A stretch of DNA of 19,766 nucleotides from Gallionellales bacterium UBA7399 (lineage in GTDB: Bacteria > Pseudomonadota > Gammaproteobacteria > Burkholderiales > Gallionellaceae), in contig DKNB01000077.1 in the NCBI GenBank assembly GCA_002470125.1, positions 358 through 20,123 of the forward strand, in the 5' to 3' direction. The notes under the pieces are model-generated. The model was given only the letters and a program-made list of their open reading frames with translations. It made no database searches and was not told the origin of the DNA. A program made the translations under genes and the position numbers. Below are positions 7,676 to 15,251 of the stretch, one piece after another; the first letter of the stretch is position 1, and each line of letters starts with the position of its first letter.

Positions 7676-8095
7676 TTGATCACGCTAGAGGGCCTGAGCT
7701 ACGCCGCGGTTCAGGTTGCACACAACTTTGGTGCTGTGATCGTCCTGGGTGGTGCCGCATTTGCACTCCACCCAAGAATGCAATCCGCCACCCTCCACCG
7801 CAGGCTGGCCTGGTGGGTTGGATTGGGCTGGGCGACCCAGGCCATGAGTGGCGCGGGCTTTGCCATGGTGAGCTACCACTTTTACGGCAAGTTACCCGAC
7901 ATACACGGCATCGCCATGGCCGCCCTGCTCCTAAAGATGTTGTGTGCAGTTTCTGGACTCAGTATTACTGTGCTCTACCTGAAAAATTCTGCCTCCAGAA
8001 ATATTCGAGAGCGATCACGCCTTGTATGGTTGGTGCTCGTGACCCTGGCCTGCACCGCACTCACGTCGGCGGCGGTCTTACGCTGGTTCTCTTGA
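7676..8095 (+). CDS. Four-helix membrane protein, possibly CopD-like
   Basis: The 139-residue protein has four predicted membrane segments at about residues 10-31, 45-65, 78-101 and 116-135. Histidines lie at 16, 32, 41, 68 and 77. The first segment with H16 and GGAAF, and the general size, resemble the small CopD/YebZ-like integral membrane domain, but the match is from memory and weak. The start is TTG at 7676, 4 bases after the stop of the secreted-protein gene. No Shine-Dalgarno sequence is present, so translation is probably reinitiated or coupled. The next in-frame candidate, GTG at 7736, would remove much of the first helix. The close coupling suggests that it works with the 7330 product at the inner membrane. 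The gene ends 36 bases before a strong terminator. Confidence 0.72.
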   Translation: MITLEGLSYAAVQVAHNFGAVIVLGGAAFALHPRMQSATLHRRLAWWVGLGWATQAMSGAGFAMVSYHFYGKLPDIHGIAMAALLLKMLCAVSGLSITVLYLKNSASRNIRERSRLVWLVLVTLACTALTSAAVLRWFS

Positions 8096-8130
8096 GTCAA
8101 GTTGGTCGACACACCTGATTGCTGGACAAC

Positions 8131-8159
8131 AAAAAAGCCGGACAAGTCCGGCTTTTTTT
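8131..8159. terminator. Bidirectional intrinsic terminator between the membrane gene and rplQ
   Basis: GCCGGA (8137-8142) pairs with TCCGGC (8147-8152) around CAAG, with an A-run before (8131-8136) and seven T after (8153-8159). On the + strand it ends the 7330-7676 unit. Read on the minus strand it ends the alpha part of the ribosomal operon, 22 bases after the rplQ stop codon. Confidence 0.94.
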
Positions 8160-8180
8160 ATTTCATACACAGATCGAAAT

Positions 8181-8570
8181 TTAATCTGCGAGCTCTGCTG
8201 GCTGACTATCTGCTGGACGATCCAACAACTCTATCAACGCCATCGGAGCGTTGTCACCCTTACGGAAACCAAACTTTAGTATGCGTGAGTACCCACCGTT
8301 ACGGGCGGCGTAACGTGGCCCGAGCTCGTCAAACAGTTTGGTGACCATCTCACGATCGCGCAGCCTTGCAAACGCCAGGCGGCGATTGGCTAGGCTGGGG
8401 TTCTTGCCCAGCGTCAGGATTGGTTCAGCCACACGACGCAGTTCCTTTGCCTTTGGCAGGGTGGTCTTGATGGCCTCGTGACGCAACAAGGAGACTGTCA
8501 TGTTGCGCAGCATTGCCAGGCGGTGGCTGCTGGTGCGGTTAAGTTTTCTGAGTCCTAAACGGTGACGCAT
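8181..8570 (-). CDS. rplQ: 50S ribosomal protein L17
   Basis: This is a 129-residue protein with the L17 start MRHRLGLRKLNRTSSHR and the following MLRNMTVSLLRHEAI, the conserved core that contacts 23S rRNA near the peptide exit. Length is usual for proteobacterial L17. It is the last gene of the alpha operon, 12 bases after rpoA, and is followed by the terminator at 8131-8159. Confidence 0.97.
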   Translation of the reverse strand: MRHRLGLRKLNRTSSHRLAMLRNMTVSLLRHEAIKTTLPKAKELRRVAEPILTLGKNPSLANRRLAFARLRDREMVTKLFDELGPRYAARNGGYSRILKFGFRKGDNAPMALIELLDRPADSQPAELAD

Positions 8571-8582
8571 AATAATCCTTTC

Positions 8583-9548
8583 TTACTTCTCAAGAGCCGC
8601 TGGCCAATTTTCCAATTTCATACCAAGTGACAGGCCATGCTCAGCCAACACCTGCTTTATTTCGTTTAGCGACTTGCGGCCCAAATTGGGGGTGCGCAAC
8701 AAATCATTCTCGGTGTGCTGAATCAGATCACCGACATAATGAATGCTTTGCGCCTTCAAGCAATTTGATGAACGCGGTGTCAGCTCTAGGTCATCCACAG
8801 GACGCAACAGCATCGGATCGACCTTGGGAGCTTGTGGCTTCTCAACTGGGGCTGGCGTACCCTCCAGTGCGGCGAACACCGAAAACTGCTCAACCAGTAT
8901 GCGTGCCGCATAGCGAATCGCCTCTTCTGGATCGATAGCGCCATTAGTTTCAATTTCCATGATCAGCTTGTCTAAGTCGGTACGCTGCTCTACGCGCGCA
9001 CTCTCAACCGCATAGCTAACTCGGCTCACCGGACTAAATGATGCGTCCAGCGCAATATGTCCAACCGCACGCTTCTCAGCCTTGCGCGAGATGGCGGATA
9101 CATAGCCACGACCCTGCTCGACCTTAATCTCTAGGTCTAGCTTTCCGCCAGCGGTTAGGTGAGCAATAATGTGATCTGGGTTCACAACCTCGGTATCGGC
9201 ATCAACAGTAATATCACCAGCCGTCACCACGCCCACGCCCTCTTTTTTAAGAGTTAGGGTTGTTGTGCTCGCATTGTGGAGTTTCAGAACCACACCCTTG
9301 AGGTTCAGCAATATTTCCACCACGTCCTCCTGCACGCCATCAATCGATGAGTACTCGTGCAAGACGGTGGCAATCTTAACCTCCGTGGGCGCGTAGCCCG
9401 GCATAGAGGACAAGAGTATGCGACGCAAGGCGTTGCCTAGGGTATGGCCATAGCCACGCTCAAAGGGTTCCATCACGATCTTTGCTTGCATGCTGGAAAT
9501 TCTTTGCACTTCTATAATGCGTGGCTTCAAAAAATCATTATTGCGCAT
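8583..9548 (-). CDS. rpoA: RNA polymerase alpha subunit
   Basis: The protein has 321 residues. The N-terminal dimerisation and assembly domain (about 1-230) contains EPFERGYGHTLGNALRR and SSIDGVQEDVVEI. A Pro-rich linker (about 231-245) leads to the C-terminal domain (246-321) with RSSNCLKAQ and the helix-hairpin-helix TPNLGRKSLNEIK. R259 corresponds to E. coli R265, which contacts UP-element DNA. The dimer seeds assembly of beta and beta' subunits, and the C-terminal domain binds activators. It lies between rpsD and rplQ, as in other proteobacterial alpha operons, and is co-transcribed with ribosomal genes. Confidence 0.98.
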   Translation of the reverse strand: MRNNDFLKPRIIEVQRISSMQAKIVMEPFERGYGHTLGNALRRILLSSMPGYAPTEVKIATVLHEYSSIDGVQEDVVEILLNLKGVVLKLHNASTTTLTLKKEGVGVVTAGDITVDADTEVVNPDHIIAHLTAGGKLDLEIKVEQGRGYVSAISRKAEKRAVGHIALDASFSPVSRVSYAVESARVEQRTDLDKLIMEIETNGAIDPEEAIRYAARILVEQFSVFAALEGTPAPVEKPQAPKVDPMLLRPVDDLELTPRSSNCLKAQSIHYVGDLIQHTENDLLRTPNLGRKSLNEIKQVLAEHGLSLGMKLENWPAALEK

Positions 9549-9565
9549 ATTCAGGCTCCGCTAAA

Positions 9566-10195
9566 TTACTTGGAATACAACTCGACAATAAGATGCTCGT
9601 TGATCGTTGCCGGCAACTCAGATCGCTGTGGCTTGGCTTTGAACGTACCCTTCATGGCCTTGGTGTCAACCTCAACCCACTCTGGGAAACCACGTTGCTC
9701 AGCCGCCTGCAATGCAGCCTTAACGCGCAACTGCGCCTTGGCTTTGTCTGCTATCTCAACCACGTCACCCGTACGAACCTGGTAGGACGGGATGTTGACA
9801 CGCTTGCCATTCACCAGGATAGCGTTATGACGAACGACCTGACGCGCCTCGGAGCGCGAGGCACCAAAACCCATACGATAGGACACGTTATCCAGCCTAG
9901 ACTCCAGCAACTGCAATAAGTTCTCACCAGTAATACCACGCTGTATTTCTGCGGCACGATAGGTTAGGTGAAACTGATGCTCAAGCATGCCGTAAATACG
10001 ACGAACCTTTTGTTTTTCACGTAACTGACCGCCGTAGTCAGACAGTCGGGTGTTTTTCTTCTGCCCGTGCTGACCGGGAGGGTAAGCGCGACGCTCAACA
10101 CCACACTTGTCAGTGAAACACTTTTCGCCCTTCAGAAACAGCTTTTCACCTTCACGGCGACACTGACGGCACTTTGGATCAAGATTTCTAGCCAA
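9566..10195 (-). CDS. rpsD: 30S ribosomal protein S4
   Basis: This 209-residue primary 16S rRNA binder starts MARNLDPKCRQCRREGEK. C9, C12, C26 and C31 form the zinc-binding N-terminus (the cysteine-bearing type), unlike E. coli S4, which lacks it. The S4 RNA-binding domain includes LESRLDNVSYRMGFG and HNAILVNGKRVNIPSYQV, and the end NEHLIVELYSK is typical. In E. coli, S4 also represses the alpha operon by binding its mRNA; whether that happens here is not shown. It lies 19 bases after rpsK and 17 before rpoA. Confidence 0.98.
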   Translation of the reverse strand: MARNLDPKCRQCRREGEKLFLKGEKCFTDKCGVERRAYPPGQHGQKKNTRLSDYGGQLREKQKVRRIYGMLEHQFHLTYRAAEIQRGITGENLLQLLESRLDNVSYRMGFGASRSEARQVVRHNAILVNGKRVNIPSYQVRTGDVVEIADKAKAQLRVKAALQAAEQRGFPEWVEVDTKAMKGTFKAKPQRSELPATINEHLIVELYSK

Positions 10196-10214
10196 GGCTA
10201 TATGCTCCTAAAAT

Positions 10215-10604
10215 TTAGATACGACGTTTTTTTGGCGGACGGCAGCCATTATGTGGAACTGGTGTAATGTCAGAGATGCTCGTAATCTTAAAGCCCGCCG
10301 CATTTAACGCGCGTACTGCGGACTCTCGGCCAGGTCCCGGGCCCTTGATGCGTACCTCTAGGTTCTTCACGCCACACTCCTGAGCCCCCTTGCTGGCTGT
10401 CTCTCCGGCAATCTGTGCCGCGAACGGTGTGCTCTTACGCGACCCCTTGAAGCCATTGCTGCCACTCGTGGACCAGGCCAGGGCATTACCCTGGCGATCG
10501 GTAATCGTCACAATGGTGTTGTTAAATGAAGCGTGTACGTGAGCAATGCCCTCGGCTACGTTCTTTTTTACCTTCTTGCGTACTCGCGTACTTGCTTTAG
10601 CCAT
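10215..10604 (-). CDS. rpsK: 30S ribosomal protein S11
   Basis: The 129-residue protein shows the S11 signatures AHVHASFNNTIVTITDRQGN, GSRKSTPFAAQ and the C-terminal DITPVPHNGCRPPKKRRI. S11 sits on the 30S platform near the E site and contacts S7 and the Shine-Dalgarno helix. It follows rpsM by 20 bases in the alpha operon. Confidence 0.98.
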   Translation of the reverse strand: MAKASTRVRKKVKKNVAEGIAHVHASFNNTIVTITDRQGNALAWSTSGSNGFKGSRKSTPFAAQIAGETASKGAQECGVKNLEVRIKGPGPGRESAVRALNAAGFKITSISDITPVPHNGCRPPKKRRI

Positions 10605-10624
10605 GTCTCAAATCCTCTGGTAAA

Positions 10625-10990
10625 TTACTTCTTAGCGCCGGCAACAGATTTACGCGGACCCTTGCGAGTGCGTGCATTTGTACGGGTTCTCTGACCTCGC
10701 ACTGGCAAACCACGTCGGTGACGTAGGCCACGATAGCAACCCAAATCCATCAATCTCTTGATGTTCATCGAGATTTCTCGACGCAAGTCACCCTCCACCG
10801 TAATCTTGGCAACCTCGTCGCGCAACTTTTCCATTTCTGCGTCAGCGAGATCTTTAATCTTAGTGGCGGCGTTTACCCCGACAGCGGCGCAAATTTTGCG
10901 CGCCCGGGTGCGTCCTACACCATAAATCGCAGTTAAGGCGATCACGGTGTGTTGGTGATTTGGAATATTTACCCCTGCAATACGAGCCAT
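10625..10990 (-). CDS. rpsM: 30S ribosomal protein S13
   Basis: This is a 121-residue protein with the helix-two-turn-helix region AIYGVGRTRARKICAAVGV and the rRNA/tRNA-contacting tail CYRGLRHRRGLPVRGQRT. S13 lies in the 30S head and forms an intersubunit bridge with L5. It is the first gene of the alpha section and has a 70-base leader after rpmJ. A TAGGGT sequence about 7 bases before the ATG is the likely ribosome binding site. Confidence 0.98.
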   Translation of the reverse strand: MARIAGVNIPNHQHTVIALTAIYGVGRTRARKICAAVGVNAATKIKDLADAEMEKLRDEVAKITVEGDLRREISMNIKRLMDLGCYRGLRHRRGLPVRGQRTRTNARTRKGPRKSVAGAKK

Positions 10991-11060
10991 GCAGCTACCC
11001 TATCATTCAAAAAAGGCATTAAAATTACCAGTTAGGCGTGGGGCGTACCCCATCGCTCAC
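10991..11060 (-). promoter_or_regulatory. rpmJ-rpsM leader with a small hairpin
   Basis: This 70-base gap is longer than most junctions in the operon. TGGGG (11039-11043) can pair with CCCCA (11048-11052) around a 4-base loop just after the rpmJ stop. In E. coli the region before rpsM carries the S4 translational control structure; I cannot show that this sequence folds that way. No clear promoter is visible. Confidence 0.35.
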
Positions 11061-11177
11061 TTAGCCCTGACGTTGCTTGTGGCGCGGGTCACTGCTACAG
11101 ATCACACGCACCACTCTTTTGCGTCGCACTATCTTACAGTTACGACAAACTTTTTTTACCGACGCTTGAACCTTCAT
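11061..11177 (-). CDS. rpmJ: 50S ribosomal protein L36, zinc-binding type
   Basis: This 38-residue gene was found by reading the infA-rpsM gap. It starts MKVQASVKKVCRNCKIV and ends DPRHKQRQG. C11, C14, C27 and H33 form the zinc site of the C-plus type of L36, the smallest 50S protein. The ribosome binding site AAGGAG lies at 11184-11189, six bases before the ATG. Its position between infA and rpsM is the arrangement known in betaproteobacteria. Confidence 0.97.
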   Translation of the reverse strand: MKVQASVKKVCRNCKIVRRKRVVRVICSSDPRHKQRQG

Positions 11178-11206
11178 TTACTTCTCCTTAGTACTCTATG
11201 CAACAA

Positions 11207-11425
11207 CTACTTAGCGCGAAACGTAATGCGCCCTTTGGTTAAGTCATATGGGGTCAATTCAACCGTCACCTTATCGCCTGGCAATATACGAATATAGTGC
11301 ATGCGCATCTTGCCGGAGATGTGTCCCAGCACAATGTGACCGTTTTCCAGCTTCACTCGGAAGGTAGCATTTGGAAGAGATTCCACAACCTCTCCCTGCA
11401 TTTGCATCGCATCTTCCTTGGCCAT
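11207..11425 (-). CDS. infA: Translation initiation factor IF-1
   Basis: The 72-residue protein is a single S1/OB-fold with the IF-1 signature QGEVVESLPNATFRVKLENG and the end LTPYDLTKGRITFRAK. IF-1 occupies the 30S A site during initiation and supports IF-2 and IF-3. Its ATG overlaps the secY stop by one base (TGATG), so translation is coupled to secY. Many gammaproteobacteria carry infA elsewhere in the genome; here it is inside the ribosomal cluster. Confidence 0.97.
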   Translation of the reverse strand: MAKEDAMQMQGEVVESLPNATFRVKLENGHIVLGHISGKMRMHYIRILPGDKVTVELTPYDLTKGRITFRAK

Positions 11426-12756
11426 CAGCGAATTAATCCACCCTTAAAATTTGCCTTCTTCAACAAGCCCTCATACTGATGCGTCATCATGTATGACTGC
11501 ACTTGTGCCATGAAGTCCATGGTCACCACCACCATAATCAGTAGCGAGGTGCCGCCAAAATAAAATGGTACATTCCACTTAACGACCAAAAATTCTGGGA
11601 GCAGGCACACCAGTGTTACGTACACAGCGCCCACCAAAGTCAGTCGCAACGTAATCTTCTCAATATAGCGCGCGGTCTGCTCACCCGGACGGATCCCTGG
11701 CAAAAAGGCCCCACTCTTCTTTAGATTCTCTGCCGTCTCTTTCGGATTAAAAACCAATGCCGTATAAAAGAAACAAAAGAAAACAATTGCTGCCGCATAC
11801 AGCATCACATATATTGGCTGCCCAGGGGACAGCATATCGCTAAGGTCCTTTAGCCAGGTCAATCCCTGTCCACTCGCAGACCAGCCCGCCAAGGTCGCAG
11901 GGAACAAAATAATACTTGAGGCAAAGATGGGTGGAATCACACCAGCCATGTTCACCTTCAACGGCAAATGTGAGCTCTGCCCACCGTACACTTTATTCCC
12001 GACCTGTCGCTTAGCATAATTAACAAGAATCTTACGCTGGCCACGCTCAACAAACACCACCAACGCCGTTATCCCTATCGAACCAAAGAACAGCAGCAGC
12101 ACCAGCGGTATGGAGAACGCGCCGGTACGCGCCAACTCCAGTGTGCTCCCGATCGCGTTAGGCAACCCCGCAGCAATCCCAGCAAAAATAATCAGGGAGA
12201 TCCCATTACCTAGGCCACGCTCGGTAATTTGTTCCCCTAGCCACATCAAAAACATTGTCCCGGACAGCAGGGTGATGACTGTCGTCATCTGAAACATTGG
12301 CCCTGGGTGCAAAACCAAACCAGGCTGCGCTTGCAGTGCGACCGACATACCAAATGCCTGAAACAGTGCCAACGCCAACGTGCCATAGCGCGTGTACTGA
12401 GTAATCTTGCGGCGCCCCGTCTCGCCATCCTTCTTTAGCTGCTCCAGATGCGGCACGGCATGTGTGCCAAGCTGCATAATAATGGAGGCAGATATGTATG
12501 GCATGATGCCCAGCGCTAAGATAGTAAAGCGCGACAACGCACCGCCAGAAAACATGTTAAACATGCCGAGAATTCCGCTCTTTTGCGAACTGAACAGCTC
12601 AGCCAACACCACTGGATCTATGCCCGGTACCGGTATGTGCGCCCCGATACGGTACACTACTAGGGCGCCCAACAAAAACCATAAACGGCGACTCAGGTCG
12701 CCATACTTCGCACCACTTAAACCTTTTTTGGTTACACCATCCGCAGCGCCTGCCAT
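11425..12756 (-). CDS. secY: Preprotein translocase subunit SecY
   Basis: The 443-residue polytopic protein has ten expected membrane helices. Conserved regions are YRIGAHIPVPGID at the first periplasmic segment, SGGALSRFTILALGIMPYI after the plug helix, GNGISLIIFAGI, and the cytoplasmic loop GIRPGEQTARYI that contacts SecA or the ribosome. SecY forms the protein-conducting channel with SecE and SecG. The start codon overlaps the rplO stop by one base (TAATG) and its stop overlaps the infA start (TGATG), so three genes are chained. Confidence 0.98.
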   Translation of the reverse strand: MAGAADGVTKKGLSGAKYGDLSRRLWFLLGALVVYRIGAHIPVPGIDPVVLAELFSSQKSGILGMFNMFSGGALSRFTILALGIMPYISASIIMQLGTHAVPHLEQLKKDGETGRRKITQYTRYGTLALALFQAFGMSVALQAQPGLVLHPGPMFQMTTVITLLSGTMFLMWLGEQITERGLGNGISLIIFAGIAAGLPNAIGSTLELARTGAFSIPLVLLLFFGSIGITALVVFVERGQRKILVNYAKRQVGNKVYGGQSSHLPLKVNMAGVIPPIFASSIILFPATLAGWSASGQGLTWLKDLSDMLSPGQPIYVMLYAAAIVFFCFFYTALVFNPKETAENLKKSGAFLPGIRPGEQTARYIEKITLRLTLVGAVYVTLVCLLPEFLVVKWNVPFYFGGTSLLIMVVVTMDFMAQVQSYMMTHQYEGLLKKANFKGGLIR

Positions 12757-13190
12757 TACTCTACGATACTACCGCCGGCAGCCTGGATTGCTTCGCGCGC
12801 ACCCTTGGTGAGCAATAAACCGTGTAACTTAACGGCGCGCTTGATCTCTCCGGCCAACACCACCTTGGCAACCCGTGTCGCAGGGGGAACAATGCCAGCC
12901 TGCTTCAGTGCCAAAAGGTCAATCACATCGACCGCCATATTTTGGAGGTCAGATAGGCGCACCTGAGCGTTGTCATAGCGGGTCAAGGAGATAAAGCCAC
13001 GCTTTGGCAAGCGACGTTGTAGCGGCATCTGACCGCCCTCAAAGCCAACCTTATGAAATCCGCCAGAGCGAGATTTCTGACCTTTGTGCCCACGACCGCA
13101 AGTTTTTCCAAGGCCACAGCCAATGCCGCGTCCAACGCGACGCTTAACGTGTGTAGATCCTTCCGCGGGTTTAATTTTATTGAGTTGCAT
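12756..13190 (-). CDS. rplO: 50S ribosomal protein L15
   Basis: This 144-residue protein starts MQLNKIKPAEGS and has the Gly/Arg/Lys-rich N-terminal extension RRVGRGIGCGLGKTCGRGHK that threads into 23S rRNA. PLQRRLPKRGF and the C-terminal GAREAIQAAGGSIVE complete the family pattern. It follows rpmD directly and overlaps secY by one base. Confidence 0.97.
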   Translation of the reverse strand: MQLNKIKPAEGSTHVKRRVGRGIGCGLGKTCGRGHKGQKSRSGGFHKVGFEGGQMPLQRRLPKRGFISLTRYDNAQVRLSDLQNMAVDVIDLLALKQAGIVPPATRVAKVVLAGEIKRAVKLHGLLLTKGAREAIQAAGGSIVE

Positions 13191-13394
13191 TTATGCCTCG
13201 CACTTAACCAAGTAGTAAACCTTATTAATCATGCCTCGAACAGCCGGCGTATCTTCCACCGCCACGGTATGATTTAACCGGCGCAGGCCCAGCCCACGCA
13301 CACACGCACGATGCGACTCCTTGGTGCCAATCACGCTCTTGATCAGCGTCACACGGATCTTACCTACCTCTGTTTTTTTCTGTGGCTGTGCCAT
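13191..13394 (-). CDS. rpmD: 50S ribosomal protein L30
   Basis: This is a 67-residue protein with the L30 pattern VTLIKSVIGTKESHRACVRG and RRLNHTVAVEDTPAVRGMIN. The start at 13394 gives a few more N-terminal residues (MAQPQKKTEVGK) than typical L30; an AGGA sequence overlapping the rpsE stop supports it. It lies between rpsE and rplO, as in the standard spc operon. Confidence 0.95.
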   Translation of the reverse strand: MAQPQKKTEVGKIRVTLIKSVIGTKESHRACVRGLGLRRLNHTVAVEDTPAVRGMINKVYYLVKCEA

Positions 13395-13398
13395 TATC

Positions 13399-13920
13399 TT
13401 ATTCCTGAATTTGTTCTATGCTCATGCCACGCTTGGCGGCAATTTCAGACGGGGAGTTGATTGCCTGTAGCCCATTCAGGGTTGCACGTACTACGTTGTA
13501 AGGGTTGCTCGAGCCAATACACTTGGCCAACACATTGTGCACGCCCACCGCTTCAAACACGGCACGCATTGCACCACCCGCAATAATTCCCGTACCCTCT
13601 GACGCAGGCTGCATATAAACCTTTGCGGCGCCATGGCGGCCAATCACCGTGTGGTACAAGGTGCCCTTCTTTAAATTAACGTTGATCATCTTGCGGCGTG
13701 CCTCTTCCATCGACTTCTGCACTGCTACCGGCACTTCCTTGGACTTGCCTTTGCCCATGCCGATGCGACCGTCACCATCTCCGACCACGGTTAGTGCAGC
13801 AAATCCCATAATACGGCCGCCTTTGACCACCTTGGTCACGCGATTAATGGAAATCATTTTTTCGATAAGACCGTCACCACGATCTTCCGCTTGTTGCATT
13901 CTTCCCTGCGCCTTAGCCAT
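13399..13920 (-). CDS. rpsE: 30S ribosomal protein S5
   Basis: The protein has 173 residues. The double-stranded RNA-binding domain contains EKMISINRVTKVVKGGRIMG, followed by GDGDGRIGMGKGKSKEVPVA and the second domain EGTGIIAGGAMRAVFEAVGV. S5 helps translational fidelity and mRNA entry. Two ATG codons are adjacent (13923 and 13920). GAGG at 13927-13930 lies 6 bases before 13920 and only 3 bases before 13923, so I chose 13920, giving MAKAQGRMQ as in relatives. Confidence 0.96.
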   Translation of the reverse strand: MAKAQGRMQQAEDRGDGLIEKMISINRVTKVVKGGRIMGFAALTVVGDGDGRIGMGKGKSKEVPVAVQKSMEEARRKMINVNLKKGTLYHTVIGRHGAAKVYMQPASEGTGIIAGGAMRAVFEAVGVHNVLAKCIGSSNPYNVVRATLNGLQAINSPSEIAAKRGMSIEQIQE

Positions 13921-13933
13921 CATTCACCTCAAG

Positions 13934-14290
13934 TTAGAACTTCAAGCCATGCTCACGCGCAGCATCAGCTAGCGCCTTCACACGACCATGGTATTTATAG
14001 CCAGAGCGATCAAAGGCAACCTCAACTATGCCCGCGCTTTTAGCTTTCTCGGCAATACGCTTACCCACAAGTGTGGCGGCGGCAACATTGCCTCCGTTGG
14101 CCAACTCTTTCCTCACCTCCGCCTCTACGGTGGAGGCGCTTGCTAAAATTTTACCGCCACAGGCAGAGATTACCTGAGCGTAAATGTGCAAATTACTGCG
14201 GCGTATCGCCAAACGAACCGCCTTCTGGCCAGCAATTTTGGCACGGGTTTTACGTGCCCTGCGCTGACGTGCATCATTCTTGATAAACAT
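13934..14290 (-). CDS. rplR: 50S ribosomal protein L18
   Basis: The 118-residue protein has an Arg/Lys-rich N-terminus (NDARQRRARKTRAKI), the 5S rRNA-binding core RLAIRRSNLHIYAQVI and the C-terminal FDRSGYKYHGRVKALADAAR. L18 forms the central protuberance with L5 and 5S rRNA. A GAGGCGG ribosome binding site lies about 5 bases before the ATG, inside the rplF-rplR gap of 11 bases. Confidence 0.97.
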   Translation of the reverse strand: MFIKNDARQRRARKTRAKIAGQKAVRLAIRRSNLHIYAQVISACGGKILASASTVEAEVRKELANGGNVAAATLVGKRIAEKAKSAGIVEVAFDRSGYKYHGRVKALADAAREHGLKF

Positions 14291-14301
14291 ATCCGCCTCA
14301 A

Positions 14302-14835
14302 TTATTTTTTCTTGGTTTCTTTCAGCTTCACCACCTCTTCGGCATAACGCACTCCCTTGCCCTTATAGGGCTCAGGCTCACGGAACGCACGAATTTCAGC
14401 GGCAACTTGACCTACCTGTTGCTTGTTTGTGCTTTTTAATACGATTTCAGTTTGCGTTGGTGTCGATACCGCCACCCCAGCAGGCACCTTGTAAACCACG
14501 GGATGAGAAAATCCGAGGGTCATGTTAATTGTGTCACCCGTAGCCTGGGCACGATAACCCACACCGACCAGGGTTAACTTGCGCTCAAAGCCTTTGCTTA
14601 CTCCGTGCACCATGTTTGCAAGTAGCGCACGAATTGTGCCGGACATGGCGTCCGCCTTGGTAGACTCATTGTTTGCTTTGCAAAGCAGAGTTTCACCCTC
14701 ACGTTGAACGGCAACGTCGCCAGTCAACGCCTGCTTCATCGTTCCCAGTGGACCCTTGATGGATACCTCATTGGCGGCCAGCGTCACTTCAACACCAGCA
14801 GGTAAGGCAATTGGATTTTTAGCGACTCTAGACAT
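14302..14835 (-). CDS. rplF: 50S ribosomal protein L6
   Basis: This is a 177-residue, two-domain protein starting MSRVAKNPIALPAGVEV. VGVGYRAQATGDTINMTLGF and the C-terminal REPEPYKGKGVRYAEE are the standard L6 motifs. L6 sits near the factor-binding site of the 50S subunit. It lies between rpsH and rplR, with 10-11 base gaps on both sides. Confidence 0.97.
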   Translation of the reverse strand: MSRVAKNPIALPAGVEVTLAANEVSIKGPLGTMKQALTGDVAVQREGETLLCKANNESTKADAMSGTIRALLANMVHGVSKGFERKLTLVGVGYRAQATGDTINMTLGFSHPVVYKVPAGVAVSTPTQTEIVLKSTNKQQVGQVAAEIRAFREPEPYKGKGVRYAEEVVKLKETKKK

Positions 14836-14845
14836 AATTACCCCG

Positions 14846-15241
14846 TTACGCGACTATGCACAAAACTTCACCGCCAATTCCATTGGCGCGCGCCTTGCGA
14901 TCGGTCATCAATCCCTTGGATGTGGACACTATTGCGATACCCAGACCGTTCATCACGTTAGGTATATCACCGCAACCCTTGTACATGCGCAACCCTGGAC
15001 GGCTGACGCGCTGAATTTTTTCAATGACTGGGCGCCCAGCGTAATACTTCAGCGCAATTTCCAGCGTGGGCTTTGCGCCTTCGCTAGAAACATTAAAGCC
15101 TTCCACATAGCCCTCGTCCTGAAGCACTTGCGCAATCGCCACCTTCAGTTTTGAAGATGGCATCTTAACGTTAATTTTTTCCGCCATTTGCGCATTTCTA
15201 ATGCGCGTCAACATGTCGGAGATTGGATCACTCATGCTCAT
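14846..15241 (-). CDS. rpsH: 30S ribosomal protein S8
   Basis: The 131-residue protein starts MSMSDPISDMLTRIRNAQ and ends ISTSKGLMTDRKARANGIGG plus EVLCIVA, the typical S8 C-terminus that contacts 16S rRNA helix 21. Of two close in-frame ATG codons (15241, 15235), 15241 is preferred because AAGGG lies 7 bases upstream of it. In E. coli S8 represses the spc operon at rplE; the equivalent site was not identified here. Confidence 0.97.
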   Translation of the reverse strand: MSMSDPISDMLTRIRNAQMAEKINVKMPSSKLKVAIAQVLQDEGYVEGFNVSSEGAKPTLEIALKYYAGRPVIEKIQRVSRPGLRMYKGCGDIPNVMNGLGIAIVSTSKGLMTDRKARANGIGGEVLCIVA

Positions 15242-15251
15242 AAATTCACCC

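Noticed and set aside
8102..8344. Short + strand frame across the terminator and rplQ
   Set aside because: It runs through the terminator hairpin and the antisense of rplQ and has no recognisable features.
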